Source: Zoogloeaceae bacterium (GTDB taxonomy: Bacteria > Pseudomonadota > Gammaproteobacteria > Burkholderiales > Rhodocyclaceae). From it: a DNA stretch of 64,000 nucleotides. The notes under the pieces were generated by a model. The model made no database searches and was not told the origin of the DNA. It saw nothing but the letters and a program-made list of their open reading frames with translations. How positions within the stretch are numbered: the first letter of the stretch is position 1; each line of letters starts with the position of its first letter. Made by a program: the position numbers and the translations under genes. Positions 15,929 through 25,442 of this stretch are shown here, piece by piece. The stretch is taken from NCBI GenBank assembly GCA_024235635.1, contig JACKMA010000002.1, positions 124,001 to 188,000 on the forward strand, written 5' to 3'.

Positions 15929-16903
15929 ATGAACGCACTCACCCGCAGTCTGAAGCTCGTCGGCGCGCTGGCGCTGGCCACCGGCGCCACCATCGCCGCG
16001 GCCGCACCGCTCAAGTTCGCCCACATCACGCCGCCGACCCACGTCTGGCACAAGGTCGCCGAGAAGATCGCGACCGATCTCGACCAGGCCACCGGTGGCA
16101 AGATGACGATCGCCGTCAGCCCGCTGAGGAAGCTCGGCAAGGAAGACCAGGTGATCAACCTGATGCGTCCGGGCGCCGTGCAGTTCTCGATCTTCACCGC
16201 CGGCGGGCTCGCCAACCGCGAGGAGTCGCTGCTCGGCTGGTCGCTGCCCTACGTCTTCAAGGACGTCGCCCACGCCGCCCGTGCCGCCGCCACCCCGGCC
16301 GCGCGCGAGATGCTGGCCCGCCTCGACGCCAGCGGACTGGTCGGTCTCGGCTACGTTTTCGCCGGCATGCGCCACGTGCTGTCGCTGGCGCCGGTGAGCT
16401 CGCCTGCCGACCTCGCCGGCAAGAAGATCCGTGCCTTTCCGAGCCCGATCTACAACGACTGGTGGCTGGCGATCGGCGCCGCACCGACGGCGATGCCGCT
16501 GTCGGAGATCGCGCCGTCGCTGACCACCAAGCTGCTCGATGCGGTCGACATCGATCTCGACGCCCTGGTCGGCCTCAAGTTCTACCAGCAGGCCGAGAAC
16601 CTGACGCTGACCAATCACATGGCCTTCCCGGGCGTCATCGCGGTGTCGAAGGCCTGGTGGTCGAAGCTCTCGGACGCCGAGCGCGAGACCGTGCGCAAGG
16701 TGGTTGCCGAGGCCGAGCAGTGGGGCGTCCAGGCTGCGATCGACGCCGAGACCGCCAATCTCGACAAGGCCCGCGCCGATGGCACCAAGATCATCGACTT
16801 CGACGCCGAGGCGTTCCGCGCCGTGGCCCAGGGCGTGCGCGACGCCTACACCGCGCGCAATCCGCTGATCGGCACCTTCTACCAGCAGGCGAAAGACCTG
16901 TAA
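15929..16903 (+). CDS. TRAP transporter periplasmic substrate-binding protein (DctP-type)
   Basis: A 324-residue DctP-family binding protein with a clear signal peptide (LVGALALATGATIAAAA, cleavage near residue 26). It starts APLKFAHITPPTHVWHKVAEKIA, typical of the family, and has the AGKKIRAFPSPIY hinge region. It delivers an acid to the membrane subunits encoded next. Location in the 3-hydroxybenzoate cluster makes that compound or an analogue the probable ligand. GGAG lies upstream of the start. Confidence 0.9.
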   Translation: MNALTRSLKLVGALALATGATIAAAAPLKFAHITPPTHVWHKVAEKIATDLDQATGGKMTIAVSPLRKLGKEDQVINLMRPGAVQFSIFTAGGLANREESLLGWSLPYVFKDVAHAARAAATPAAREMLARLDASGLVGLGYVFAGMRHVLSLAPVSSPADLAGKKIRAFPSPIYNDWWLAIGAAPTAMPLSEIAPSLTTKLLDAVDIDLDALVGLKFYQQAENLTLTNHMAFPGVIAVSKAWWSKLSDAERETVRKVVAEAEQWGVQAAIDAETANLDKARADGTKIIDFDAEAFRAVAQGVRDAYTARNPLIGTFYQQAKDL

Positions 16904-16979
16904 GCCGACCCCAGTCCGGGCCCGGACCGACCACGGATCGGTCCGCGGCCACCCACCCCCTACGGAGGAGGACCTCGGG

Positions 16980-17483
16980 ATGGGCATCCTGTCGATTGTC
17001 CAGCGCGCCGACGACGGTCTGGCGGCGCTCGAGCGCGTGCTCGTGATCGCGCTCACGGCGGCCATCGCCTGCATCATGATGGCCCAGGTGGTGCTGCGCT
17101 ATTTCTTCAGTTCGCCGATCTTCTGGGCAGAGGAGATCTCGGTGCAGCTCTTGGTATTCACCAGCCTGTTCGGGCTCTCGTTGCTGACCCGCGCCAACGA
17201 GCTGGTCAGCATCGACTTCCTGCCGCGGGCGCTGCCCGAGCGCCAGCGGCACGCCTTGTTCGCCGCGCTCGGGTTGGTGATGTTCGCAATCCTGGTGTTC
17301 GTCGCCTGGCTTTCCTGGAACTGGATCGCGCAGCCGGACGTGCGCATCGAACTCTCCGCCACCACCCAGCTGCCGCGCTGGTACAGCTACGCGGTGCTGC
17401 CGGCGGCGGCGACGACGATGGCCTGCCACCAGGGGGCGGCGCTGCTGCGCCATCTGGCGGCCTTCGCCGGAGCGCGCTCATGA
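16980..17483 (+). CDS. TRAP transporter small membrane subunit (DctQ)
   Basis: A 167-residue protein with four predicted membrane helices, including LVIALTAAIACIMMAQVVLRYFF near the N-terminus followed by the family hallmark FWAEEISVQLLVFTSLFG. It partners with the DctM subunit, whose start overlaps its stop (ATGA), and with the upstream binding protein. It is needed for Na+-coupled uptake by the TRAP complex. Confidence 0.9.
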   Translation: MGILSIVQRADDGLAALERVLVIALTAAIACIMMAQVVLRYFFSSPIFWAEEISVQLLVFTSLFGLSLLTRANELVSIDFLPRALPERQRHALFAALGLVMFAILVFVAWLSWNWIAQPDVRIELSATTQLPRWYSYAVLPAAATTMACHQGAALLRHLAAFAGARS

Positions 17484-18754
17484 CCGCGCTGCTGACCTTC
17501 TTCCTGCTGCTGTTCGCGGGGCTGCCGATCTTTGGCGTGATCCTCGCCGGCGCCATCGTGTTTCTGCAGACCAACGATCTGGCGGTACTGTACGACTCGA
17601 TCCCGATCCAGTTCTTCGGTTCGCTCGAGATCAACGGCCTGCTGGCGATCCCGCTGTTCCTGCTGGTCGGCGAGATCATGAACAAGGCCGGCCTGACCTC
17701 GCGGCTGGTGGCGGTGGCCGAGGTGCTGGTGGGTCGCATGACCGGCGGCCTCGCCTACGCCAACCTGGTCACCAACGCGATGGCGGCGTCGATCCTCGGG
17801 TCGGCAGTGGCCCAGATCGGCGTGATGAGCAAGGTGATGATTCCCGAAATGGAGCGCAAGGGCTACGACCGCGCGTTCTCCGGCGCGGTCACGGTGTCGG
17901 CCGGATTGCTGGGGCCGATCATCCCGCCGTCGATGCTGATGATCATCTACGGTGTCGTCGCGGTGCAGCCGATCGCACCGCTGTTCATCGCCGGTGTGTT
18001 GCCGGGCGTGCTGATCATCGGCGCCCTCGGCATCGTGATCCTGCTGACCAGCCTGCTGGGCAAGGGCCTGCCGTCCGGCGTCGGCCACGACCTCGGGCCG
18101 CGCAGCCGGATTCTGTTCGAAGGTCTGGCGCCGGCGCTGATTCCGCTGGTGGTGATCGTCGGCATCATGGCCGGCGTCATGACGCCGACCGAATCGGGCG
18201 CGGTGGCCTCGATCATCGCGTTGGTGCTGGGCTTTGCCTACCGCGAGTTGAGGCTCGCGGATCTCGGACCGATCCTGCTGACCGTGGCCCTCGGCACCGC
18301 CACCATCACCGGCCTGATCGCGGCGGCGTCGGTGCTGAGCTGGGCGCTGGCTTTCCAGGGCGTGCCCGACGAACTGGTGGCCTTGATGTCCGGCCTGACC
18401 GATTCGCCCTTCGTCTTCCTGTTGCTGGTGATCTTCGCGCTGATGGTGCTCGGCATGTTCCTCGAGAGCATCAGCGTGCTGATCGTCGTCGTGCCGCTGT
18501 TGATGCCGGTGGTGACGTCGCTCGGCATCGATCCGATCCACTTCGGCGTGGTGTGCACGGTGGCCACGGTGATGGGACTGGTGACGCCGCCGGTCGGTCC
18601 CGGCCTCTACATCGCGATGGTGGCCGCGGACATCCGGATGGGGCCGCTGTTTCGCGCCACCGTGCCGTTCCTGGTGGCGGTGCTGCTGTGCATCGTCCTG
18701 ATCGCGGCCGTGCCGGCCCTTTCCACCTGGCTGCCGGGCCTGACCCTCGGCTGA
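17480..18754 (+). CDS. TRAP transporter large permease (DctM)
   Basis: A 424-residue, strongly hydrophobic permease with about 12 membrane segments. Family hallmarks are FGSLEINGLLAIPLFLLVGEIMN, SAGLLGPIIPPSMLMIIYG and TPTESGAVASIIA. It forms the ion-coupled transport channel with DctQ and overlaps it by four bases. As part of the gentisate operon it likely imports 3-hydroxybenzoate. Confidence 0.92.
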   Translation: MTALLTFFLLLFAGLPIFGVILAGAIVFLQTNDLAVLYDSIPIQFFGSLEINGLLAIPLFLLVGEIMNKAGLTSRLVAVAEVLVGRMTGGLAYANLVTNAMAASILGSAVAQIGVMSKVMIPEMERKGYDRAFSGAVTVSAGLLGPIIPPSMLMIIYGVVAVQPIAPLFIAGVLPGVLIIGALGIVILLTSLLGKGLPSGVGHDLGPRSRILFEGLAPALIPLVVIVGIMAGVMTPTESGAVASIIALVLGFAYRELRLADLGPILLTVALGTATITGLIAAASVLSWALAFQGVPDELVALMSGLTDSPFVFLLLVIFALMVLGMFLESISVLIVVVPLLMPVVTSLGIDPIHFGVVCTVATVMGLVTPPVGPGLYIAMVAADIRMGPLFRATVPFLVAVLLCIVLIAAVPALSTWLPGLTLG

Positions 18755-18777
18755 GCCCCGGACCCCTGGAGATCAAT

Positions 18778-19344
18778 ATGGAACAGAAACCGGACTATCC
18801 GGCGGGGGCGCAGGACAACGCGCCGCTCGACCGGTTCTCGGATTGCCACGCCGGCATCGTCGGCCAGTTGCATGCCCTCGACCGCCTGCCTGCGCTGGTC
18901 GAGGCTGCGGCCGAGGCGCGGCGCATCGCCGGCGAGCTGCAACGCTTCTTCGACCACGTCATCGTCGAGCATCACGCGCAGGAGGAGAAATCGCTGTTTC
19001 CGGCGGTGCTGGCGGCGGCGGTGGCCGGCGAGGAGCGCGAGCAGGTGCGCCGGATCGTCGAGCGCCTGACCGCCGAGCATCGCGAGGTCGAGGCGGCCTG
19101 GCGGCGGCTGGTGCCGGCGCTGAAGGCGATTGCCAAGGGCCGCGACGCCACGCTGCCGGCCGATGGCGTGCATGCGCTGGTGTCCCGCTACGAGGGCCAT
19201 GCCCGTTTCGAGGAACGGGAGTTTCTGCCGCTGTCCGAGCAGATCCTCGGCCGCGACGGACACCAGATGGCGGCCCTGGGCTTGTCGCTGCACATGCGCG
19301 ATGCCTTGCCGGAGGCCCTTGCGCGATTCCGTCGGCGCATCTGA
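18778..19344 (+). CDS. Hemerythrin-like HHE-domain protein
   Basis: A 188-residue hemerythrin/HHE helical-bundle protein. Probable di-iron ligands are FFDHVIVEHHAQEEKSLFP, LTAEHREVE and RYEGHARFEEREFLP. Such proteins bind O2 or protect against NO and reactive oxygen. It follows the TRAP permease by 23 bases and precedes the porin, so it is part of the catabolic operon. It is one of three hemerythrin-like genes in this window, each next to an oxygenase-containing pathway. Confidence 0.85.
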   Translation: MEQKPDYPAGAQDNAPLDRFSDCHAGIVGQLHALDRLPALVEAAAEARRIAGELQRFFDHVIVEHHAQEEKSLFPAVLAAAVAGEEREQVRRIVERLTAEHREVEAAWRRLVPALKAIAKGRDATLPADGVHALVSRYEGHARFEEREFLPLSEQILGRDGHQMAALGLSLHMRDALPEALARFRRRI

Positions 19345-19453
19345 TATCGGCATGCCACCCCATTTTCCAACCGCCGCAAGGCGCCCGGCCGGCACGTGCC
19401 GGCGGCCGCCGCCTTGCGCCCGAGTGCACAAACCACCGAGGAGATTGCAAACC

Positions 19454-20512
19454 ATGAAGCGAACGCACCTGACCTGCTGCCTGTCACTGGCCGCCACCTT
19501 CGCCGCGCCTGCGCTGGCACAGACCCAAGTCACGATCTACGGCGTGGCCGACGCGGCGCTCGCCTACGGCAAGTCCGACGACGCCACCTACACCGGCTTC
19601 ATCCGCGACGGCGGCCTCGCCGGCAACCGCTTCGGGCTGCGCGGCAGCGAGGATCTCGGCAACGGCCTGTCGGTGGTGTTCGCCCTCGAGCAGGGCTTCC
19701 TGATCGGCGACGGTGGTCCGCACCGCGCCGGCCGCGCCTTCAGCCGCCAGTCCTGGGTTGGCCTCAAGGGCGGCTTCGGCACCGCCAGCGCCGGCTACCA
19801 GTACGCACCGGGCTACCTGATCCCCTACAAGTACCAGATCATGCAGGGCGCACCATTCCTGGCCCCGCGCTCGACGCTGGCCTTTGGCGGCGGCTACACC
19901 ATCTCGCCGGGCAGCGGTGCGCGCTGGGACAACGCGCTGCGCTATGCCGGCAGCTTCGGCGGTCTCGGCGTGCAGGGCATCTACGCCTTCCACGCCCAGC
20001 AGAGCGACGATGGCACCACCGACCGCGCCGACGACGATCGCTGGGGGCTGGGCCTGACCTACGATGCGGGGCCGCTCGCCGTGGGTGTCGTGTACCACAG
20101 CGTCGGTTCCGGCTCGGACGCCGACGACACCCAGGAAGTGCTGGTCGGCGCCGCCTACGATCTCGGCGTGGTCAAGCTGGTCGGTACCTGGTCGAAGAAG
20201 GATGCGGATGGCTCGACTGCCGCCGACAACACGCTGTTCTCGGCCGGTGTGATCGCACCGGTGGGCGCGGCCGGCCAGGTGCATCTGGGTGCGGCCAAGC
20301 TCAATCCGCGCGGCGACGACAACAACGCCCGCGCGATCACCCTCGGCTACCTCCATGCCCTGTCGAAGCGCACCAAGGTCTATGGCGTGCTCAACCGGCT
20401 CACCTTCGACGACGGCGTCACCTACACCGGCAACCCGGGCGCGCTGTCGACGGTCGGATCTCCGGGCGAGAGCACCAATGCCGTGATCGCCGGCATCTCA
20501 CATACGTTCTGA
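19454..20512 (+). CDS. Outer-membrane porin (Porin_4 family), copy 1
   Basis: A 352-residue betaproteobacterial porin. A signal peptide (MKRTHLTCCLSLAATFAAPALAQ) is followed by the first beta strand VTIYGVADAALAYG, GLRGSEDLGNGLSVVFALEQGF and a C-terminus ending in Phe (SHTF), the outer-membrane insertion signal. It would let the aromatic acid cross the outer membrane. It is highly similar to the porin at 61413-62459, strand by strand. A rho-independent terminator follows at 20571-20600. Confidence 0.93.
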   Translation: MKRTHLTCCLSLAATFAAPALAQTQVTIYGVADAALAYGKSDDATYTGFIRDGGLAGNRFGLRGSEDLGNGLSVVFALEQGFLIGDGGPHRAGRAFSRQSWVGLKGGFGTASAGYQYAPGYLIPYKYQIMQGAPFLAPRSTLAFGGGYTISPGSGARWDNALRYAGSFGGLGVQGIYAFHAQQSDDGTTDRADDDRWGLGLTYDAGPLAVGVVYHSVGSGSDADDTQEVLVGAAYDLGVVKLVGTWSKKDADGSTAADNTLFSAGVIAPVGAAGQVHLGAAKLNPRGDDNNARAITLGYLHALSKRTKVYGVLNRLTFDDGVTYTGNPGALSTVGSPGESTNAVIAGISHTF

Positions 20513-20570
20513 ATACCGCGATCGTGTCACGTTACCGCCCTCGGTCTGCATGCCGAGCGGCGCTTGGCGA

Positions 20571-20600
20571 GCCGGCTCCGGGCAGGAGCCGGCCCTTTTT
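20571..20600 (+). terminator. Rho-independent terminator after porin copy 1
   Basis: GCCGGCTCC (20571-20579) and GGAGCCGGC (20585-20593) form a perfect 9-bp stem with a 5-base loop, followed by CC and TTTTT. It would end the gentisate-cluster transcript. Confidence 0.85.
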
Positions 20601-20687
20601 CGTAGAGTGTGCGCCGATGCCAGACCTGACGACCCCCCTCGCACAGAAGCCGCCGTTCGCGGCCACGCCGGCCAGCGGACAACGATC

Positions 20688-21878
20688 GTGAGCGACGCCC
20701 GTGTCGTCATCGTGCTGTCGCTGCTGCTCGGCATCCAGCCGGTCAGTACCGACCTGTATCTTCCGACGCTGCCGGCGATCTCGGCCAGCCTCGGCAGTTC
20801 GGCCGCTCAGACCCAGCTCACGCTGTCGGCCTTGTTGCTTGCCTTCGGTGGCTCCCAGCTGGTTTGGGGACCGTTGTCCGACCGCTTCGGAAGGCGGCCG
20901 ATCCTGCTGCTCGGGCTCTCCGGCTACGTCCTGTTCTCGTTCGCCAGCACGCTGGTGCCGAGCATCGAGTGGCTGGTGGCAGCGAGAGTGGGGCAGGGTC
21001 TGGCGCTCGGCGCGCCCGTCATGTGCGGGCGGGCGATCGTGCGCGACCTGTACCCGCCGGTGGCGGGCGCCCGCGTCATGAGCCGGGCGCTGACCGGGCT
21101 CGGCGTGCTTGCCTGCGTCAGCGCGCCACTCGGTGCGCTGGTGGCGGAGCTGTTTGGCTGGCGCGCGGCGCTGGCTGCCACCGGCGTCTTCGGCTTCGGC
21201 CTGCTGCTGCTGGTGTGGCGGCAGTTCGAGGAAAGCCTGGCTTGTCCCGATCACGCGGCGCTGGCGTTGCCACGCCTGCTGCCCGGCTGGGGCCGCATCG
21301 TGGGCCATCCGGTGTTCCGTGCGTACGCCTTGCTCGCCGCGGCCAGTTATTGCGGCCTGTTCGTCATCCTTGCGGTCTCGTCTTTTGTCTTCATCGGCGA
21401 GTTCGGCCTGGGGCGCCAGCAATACGGCCTGGTGCTGCTGTCCAATGCGCTCGCCTACATCAGCGGAACGTTGCTGTGCCGGCGCCTGCTGCACCGCTTC
21501 GCGGTGGCACGCACGGTGGCGGTCGGCGGCGTGCTGGCGCTGGTCGGTGGCCTCGGCCTGCTCGCGGTGGTGACCAGCGGCGCGCACTCTCCGCTTCCGC
21601 TGATGCCGCCGATCTGGGTGTACATGATGGCGCACGGCGTCTGCCAGCCCTGCGGCCAGACTGGCGCGCTGTCACCGTTCCCGCGCGCTGCCGGCACCGC
21701 GTCCGCGCTCAGCGGCTGCCTGATGATGGCGCTCGCCTTCGGTGTCGGTGGCTGGGTCGGATCGAGCTTTGGCGACCCGATCCAGGCGCTGTCCTGGGGC
21801 GTGTCCGGCTGCAGCGTCTGGGTCGCGTTGGTGGCTTGGCTGCTGGTGCCACGGGCGGTGGTTCAGGATACGTCCTGA
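20688..21878 (+). CDS. MFS exporter, Bcr/CflA drug-resistance type
   Basis: A 396-residue, 12-segment major facilitator protein. The N-terminal VSTDLYLPTLPAISASLG (drug:H+ antiporter motif) and the loop motif GPLSDRFGRRPILLLGL between helices 2 and 3 mark the Bcr/CflA group. These proteins expel small molecules by proton exchange. The GTG at 20688 is chosen because it gives the family's usual N-terminus; no better ATG exists in frame. It lies after the terminator of the gentisate operon, so it is probably separate from it. Confidence 0.85.
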   Translation: MSDARVVIVLSLLLGIQPVSTDLYLPTLPAISASLGSSAAQTQLTLSALLLAFGGSQLVWGPLSDRFGRRPILLLGLSGYVLFSFASTLVPSIEWLVAARVGQGLALGAPVMCGRAIVRDLYPPVAGARVMSRALTGLGVLACVSAPLGALVAELFGWRAALAATGVFGFGLLLLVWRQFEESLACPDHAALALPRLLPGWGRIVGHPVFRAYALLAAASYCGLFVILAVSSFVFIGEFGLGRQQYGLVLLSNALAYISGTLLCRRLLHRFAVARTVAVGGVLALVGGLGLLAVVTSGAHSPLPLMPPIWVYMMAHGVCQPCGQTGALSPFPRAAGTASALSGCLMMALAFGVGGWVGSSFGDPIQALSWGVSGCSVWVALVAWLLVPRAVVQDTS

Positions 21879-21899
21879 GCGCTGCCAACCAGGCTTGCG

Positions 21900-22733
21900 T
21901 CAGTCCGCTCGGCGCCCCCGCGTGCGCCTGCGACATCCGATCAGGGCGCCGAGACCGGCAAGCCACAAGGCTTCAGTGCCGGGCTCCGGAACTGTCAGTG
22001 CCGCGTACTCGGTTCCCGATGCGACTTCCAGGCTGCCGCCGTCGCGCGCCGTGATGCCGAAATGTGCGGAGTGGGCAAAATCCATCGTCTGGTCGCTGTC
22101 GGCACCGAGCGACAGAACGCTCGCGATGAAGATGCTGTCGCCGGCCAATACTTCGATCGAGCTGTCGAAGGCGAGACGGTAGCTGCCCGGGGCATCGAGG
22201 GCGGCATGACCGACGAGGACGGCTTCGTCGCCGAAGAACGAGGTCACGACACCGGGATCCGCATTGTCCGGTAGTTCGATCCAGGCCAAGAGATCATCGA
22301 TCGATCGCACCGAACGATAGATCACGAGATCGTATTCGCCGCCCCCGCAATCGCCGCCGCATTCCGCGTCCGCTCCCGGACCCTTGGCATTGCTGCCGGT
22401 CAACAGTGCACTCAGGGCGAAGGTGGCGGTGGTGCTGCCACTGTTGGTGAATCGATCGTACCAAACCGAATTGGCGCCGACCACACCAGCGCCGTCCGCC
22501 CTGGCGTAGGCGCGATTTACACCGAAGTCTGTCTGGGCGAAGCCGGTGACCGAGCCCTCGGCGAAGGTGACTTCGGAGTTGTCGCCGGCCGACGCGAACG
22601 GCGCCGAAGTGGCGCCGGTTTCTGAATGAAGCGCGAAATTCGGAACGGGCTCGGCCTTCGCGCCAGCGGCCGTGACCGTCAGGACGGATACCAGCGAGAC
22701 CTGCAGAAGACGCGACCCGAAACGATCACCCAT
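21900..22733 (-). CDS. PEP-CTERM sorting-signal protein
   Basis: A 277-residue exported protein. It begins with a signal peptide (LLQVSLVSVLTVTAAGAKA) and ends with the PEP-CTERM tripartite signal: VPEPG, a hydrophobic stretch TEALWLAGLGALIGC and the basic tail RRRTRGRR. The EpsH/exosortase system would process it. The middle is low in lysine, rich in Gly, Ala, Ser and Asp, with no catalytic motif seen; it is probably a surface or matrix protein. No exosortase gene is in the window. Confidence 0.85.
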   Translation of the reverse strand: MGDRFGSRLLQVSLVSVLTVTAAGAKAEPVPNFALHSETGATSAPFASAGDNSEVTFAEGSVTGFAQTDFGVNRAYARADGAGVVGANSVWYDRFTNSGSTTATFALSALLTGSNAKGPGADAECGGDCGGGEYDLVIYRSVRSIDDLLAWIELPDNADPGVVTSFFGDEAVLVGHAALDAPGSYRLAFDSSIEVLAGDSIFIASVLSLGADSDQTMDFAHSAHFGITARDGGSLEVASGTEYAALTVPEPGTEALWLAGLGALIGCRRRTRGRRAD

Positions 22734-22970
22734 GGCGGCACTCTCCTAATGTGGGTTGGCGATGGCGAAGCGCCCTCTCGCGCTGGCGCTCGAAAATGCA
22801 AACCGCATGCCAACGAGCGCTCGTGGCCGCAAGTCACTGATTGGAAACACCTGGTGCCCGTCGTCAACGCGTCAAGGCAGCGTTCCCGGATGGCGCCGTA
22901 AGAACTGTCGTCTCCTTCAAATGGAGGAAGCGAGGTCGTCGCTGGCTGCGACGTGTGGCGAGAGTCAGGT

Positions 22971-24119
22971 TCAGGACAGACCGGCCGGACTGCGCAACAC
23001 TTTCCGAACAAGCTCGGATTGTCTGTTCGCGCCGGTCTTGGCGAACAGAGCGCTCAGGTGCGAGCGCACGGTGACGATGCCGACCCCGAGGTCGGCGGCC
23101 ACCTCGTCCGGACTTCTGCCCGCGGTGATTCTCGCCAGGACCCGACCTTCGGTGGCCGTCAGTCCGAACAGCCGCTGCAGGACCTGCGGGTTGGTCTCGA
23201 TCCGGTCGTCGGGGTTGCAGAGAATCACGGTGAGCCGAGGCTGCGACTGAAATCTGTGCGTCGCGAGCATGCCTTCCGGTTCGCCGAGGCGCGTGATCAG
23301 GAGTTGGAAGTCCGTGCCCCCGGATGGCCTTTCGAGGCGCATGGCCTGGTGTCCACCGTCGCATCCGACCCGCCGCAGCGCGACTGAGATGCCATCGGCG
23401 TCCCGCCGTCGACGGCCGGCCAGCCTGTCACCGACGACGCCGATGCCGTCGTTTAGCGCAAAGATCGTGTTGGCTGCCGCATTCGCGAATTCGACTCGGC
23501 CGCAGGGGTGCACGATGACGATCCCGATCGGCAGCGCATCGAGGACCTGCAAGCCGCCCTGGGCCTGCCGTTCGAGGAGATCGAGGCGCTGCCGCATGGC
23601 CGTTGCGCGTCGCAGATGGGGCACCAGTGCACCCAGCGCCGCCACGTCTGCGTCGTTGAACTGCGCCTGGGCGGGACCCCGCAGCAAGGCGAGGCCGGCG
23701 AAGACTTCCGGCACATCGGAATACTGGACCATCAGACTGTGCTCGATTCCCGAAGGCTGGAGGAATTCTCGATATACGCGCGTCGCGTGGAATTTCTCGA
23801 CAGGCATCACGTCGGCGCAGCGAAACGGCATGTTCGGGAACTTCAAGCTGTAGGCGATTCGCGGGTCCTCGCCCGGCAACGGGACCTGCTGCTGCCGGTA
23901 TCGCTGCTGAACATCAGCGCTGACCGGATCGAAGCCGGTGAGCAGAGACGCCGACAAGGCCGGGTGGGCCGAATCCAGGTGGAGCAGGTTCGCGCCCTGC
24001 GCGCCGAAGTAGTGGGTCGCGGCGTCCAGAAAGCATCGCCAGCTTTCGGGGTTCGACGCGGTCTCGTACAGGATCCCGATGAGTTCCCTCAAGCTCGCGG
24101 ACATTTCCGGGGTGATCAT
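22971..24119 (-). CDS. LuxR-family transcriptional regulator
   Basis: A regulator of 382 residues from the ATG MITPEMSASLREL at 24119 (the frame is open further upstream without family features). The last 60 residues are a LuxR-type HTH: LTATEGRVLARITAGRSPDEVAADLGVGIVTVRSHLSALFAKTG. The centre resembles a PAS fold (VLDALPIGIVIVHPCGRVEFANAAA). No receiver or quorum-sensing autoinducer domain is evident. It is next to, but not clearly co-transcribed with, the PEP-CTERM gene (237 bases apart, same strand). Its signal and targets are unknown. Confidence 0.85.
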   Translation of the reverse strand: MITPEMSASLRELIGILYETASNPESWRCFLDAATHYFGAQGANLLHLDSAHPALSASLLTGFDPVSADVQQRYRQQQVPLPGEDPRIAYSLKFPNMPFRCADVMPVEKFHATRVYREFLQPSGIEHSLMVQYSDVPEVFAGLALLRGPAQAQFNDADVAALGALVPHLRRATAMRQRLDLLERQAQGGLQVLDALPIGIVIVHPCGRVEFANAAANTIFALNDGIGVVGDRLAGRRRRDADGISVALRRVGCDGGHQAMRLERPSGGTDFQLLITRLGEPEGMLATHRFQSQPRLTVILCNPDDRIETNPQVLQRLFGLTATEGRVLARITAGRSPDEVAADLGVGIVTVRSHLSALFAKTGANRQSELVRKVLRSPAGLS

Positions 24120-24536
24120 TGGCACATGTGCTCGATTCGAGGCATTGGCAATGCCAAATTTCCGGCATCTGTGCCGGCCGTGCGCGTCGGTCGTACTCGA
24201 AAACCGCGGATGATCATGGCTCGACCCTCCCGCCCATCCCCCACGGGCGGCGTCCGCAGACACCGATCCTGATGATCTGCATTGCGATTACGATGGCATG
24301 CTATCCGGACGAATGCCGGCTCGCAATCGACGGCCGTCGTTTTCGATGATCGCGCAGATGGGCTATCGCGACTGTGCGCGCGATGCTGCTATCCCCGTGT
24401 CTGACGCAGTCAAACCGGGAGACCGCCGTGCGTCGGTCGGCGGACGGCCTTCGGCCGGGTGCGCCATTCCTGACTGCCGCCTGCGCGCCGCGATGCGACA
24501 ATGCGAGCCCGATTGGCAGCATGCGAGGTGTTGCGC
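24120..24536. other. Intergenic region between LuxR and TIR genes
   Basis: About 417 bases between the divergent LuxR and TIR genes. Promoters for both should be here, but nothing stood out as a strong -35/-10 pair, operator or repeat. Open frames crossing the region have no family features. Confidence 0.35.
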
Positions 24537-25442
24537 GTGAGCGATGTGTTCCTGAGCTATGCCAGGGAAGACCAGGCGATGGCCGAATCCCTTGCTCACG
24601 CGCTGGAGGCGCAAGGGCTTTCGGTCTGGTGGGATCGGCACATCGTCGCCGGGCATACCTTCGACGACGTCATCGAGCGCGAGCTGGACGGCGCCGGCAG
24701 CGTGATCGTGCTGTGGTCGGCGGCGTCGGTCGGTTCGGAATGGGTCCGCAACGAGGCGTCGACAGCGGCCGAGCGGGGCGTCCTGATCCCGGTCTCGATC
24801 GATGGCCAGCGGCCACCATTGGCGTTCCGGCGCAAGCAGACGGTGTCGCTGGCGGACTGGAACGGCGCCGCCGATCATCCGGGCCTGACGCAGTTGCTGC
24901 AGGCGATTCGGCAACGCGCAGCAAAGGCTCCGGCGCCAGAGGCACCGCCGTCGCAAGCGACCAGGCCCACAAAATGGCGGTGGCCGGTGATGATCGCGCT
25001 GCCGGTCGCGTTCGCCGCGCTCGCCTACGGCTTGTTCATGCGCCAGGCGGCCGGGCCGGACACGCCGGGGCAGGGGGCGACACCGCCCGCTCCCCAGTCA
25101 CCGGTGCCACCGCCACGCCATAGCTATCGCTGGCAATTGGTCGCGTCGAACATCGACGACGATGTCCACGTCGAGGTCAATGCCATCGAGCGGTTCAGCA
25201 AGGCCGGCGGGCAGGCCACCTTCGATCTGACACCCTACCTGACCGGCGGCGACGACCGGGTGAACGTGCGCCTCGGCAACGGCAACTGCTTCGGCAGTTC
25301 GCTCAACGTGCAATTGCTGCGCGACGGCAAGCCCTACGGCGGGACCGCGCGCCACAGCATCGCCATATCCCATTGCGGCTGGCAGTTCGACTGGGAGTGG
25401 GTCGTCAGCCGGACCAGCGGCGAGATGCGGCGGATCAAGTGA
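24537..25442 (+). CDS. TIR-domain protein with single membrane segment
   Basis: A 301-residue protein. Residues 1-125 form a TIR domain: VFLSYAREDQAMAESLAHALE (box 1), GLSVWWDRH (box 2) and SEWVRNEAS, where Glu73 is a candidate NADase catalytic residue. A membrane helix follows at about 147-166 (WPVMIALPVAFAALAYGLFM), then a Pro-rich linker and a C-terminal domain of about 100 residues with two cysteines (NGNCFGS, SHCGWQ), probably periplasmic. The GTG at 24537 gives the canonical TIR start MSDVFLSYAR. Bacterial TIR proteins can degrade NAD+ in phage defence or act as scaffolds; the membrane anchor and C-terminal domain make the role unclear. Confidence 0.8.
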   Translation: MSDVFLSYAREDQAMAESLAHALEAQGLSVWWDRHIVAGHTFDDVIERELDGAGSVIVLWSAASVGSEWVRNEASTAAERGVLIPVSIDGQRPPLAFRRKQTVSLADWNGAADHPGLTQLLQAIRQRAAKAPAPEAPPSQATRPTKWRWPVMIALPVAFAALAYGLFMRQAAGPDTPGQGATPPAPQSPVPPPRHSYRWQLVASNIDDDVHVEVNAIERFSKAGGQATFDLTPYLTGGDDRVNVRLGNGNCFGSSLNVQLLRDGKPYGGTARHSIAISHCGWQFDWEWVVSRTSGEMRRIK

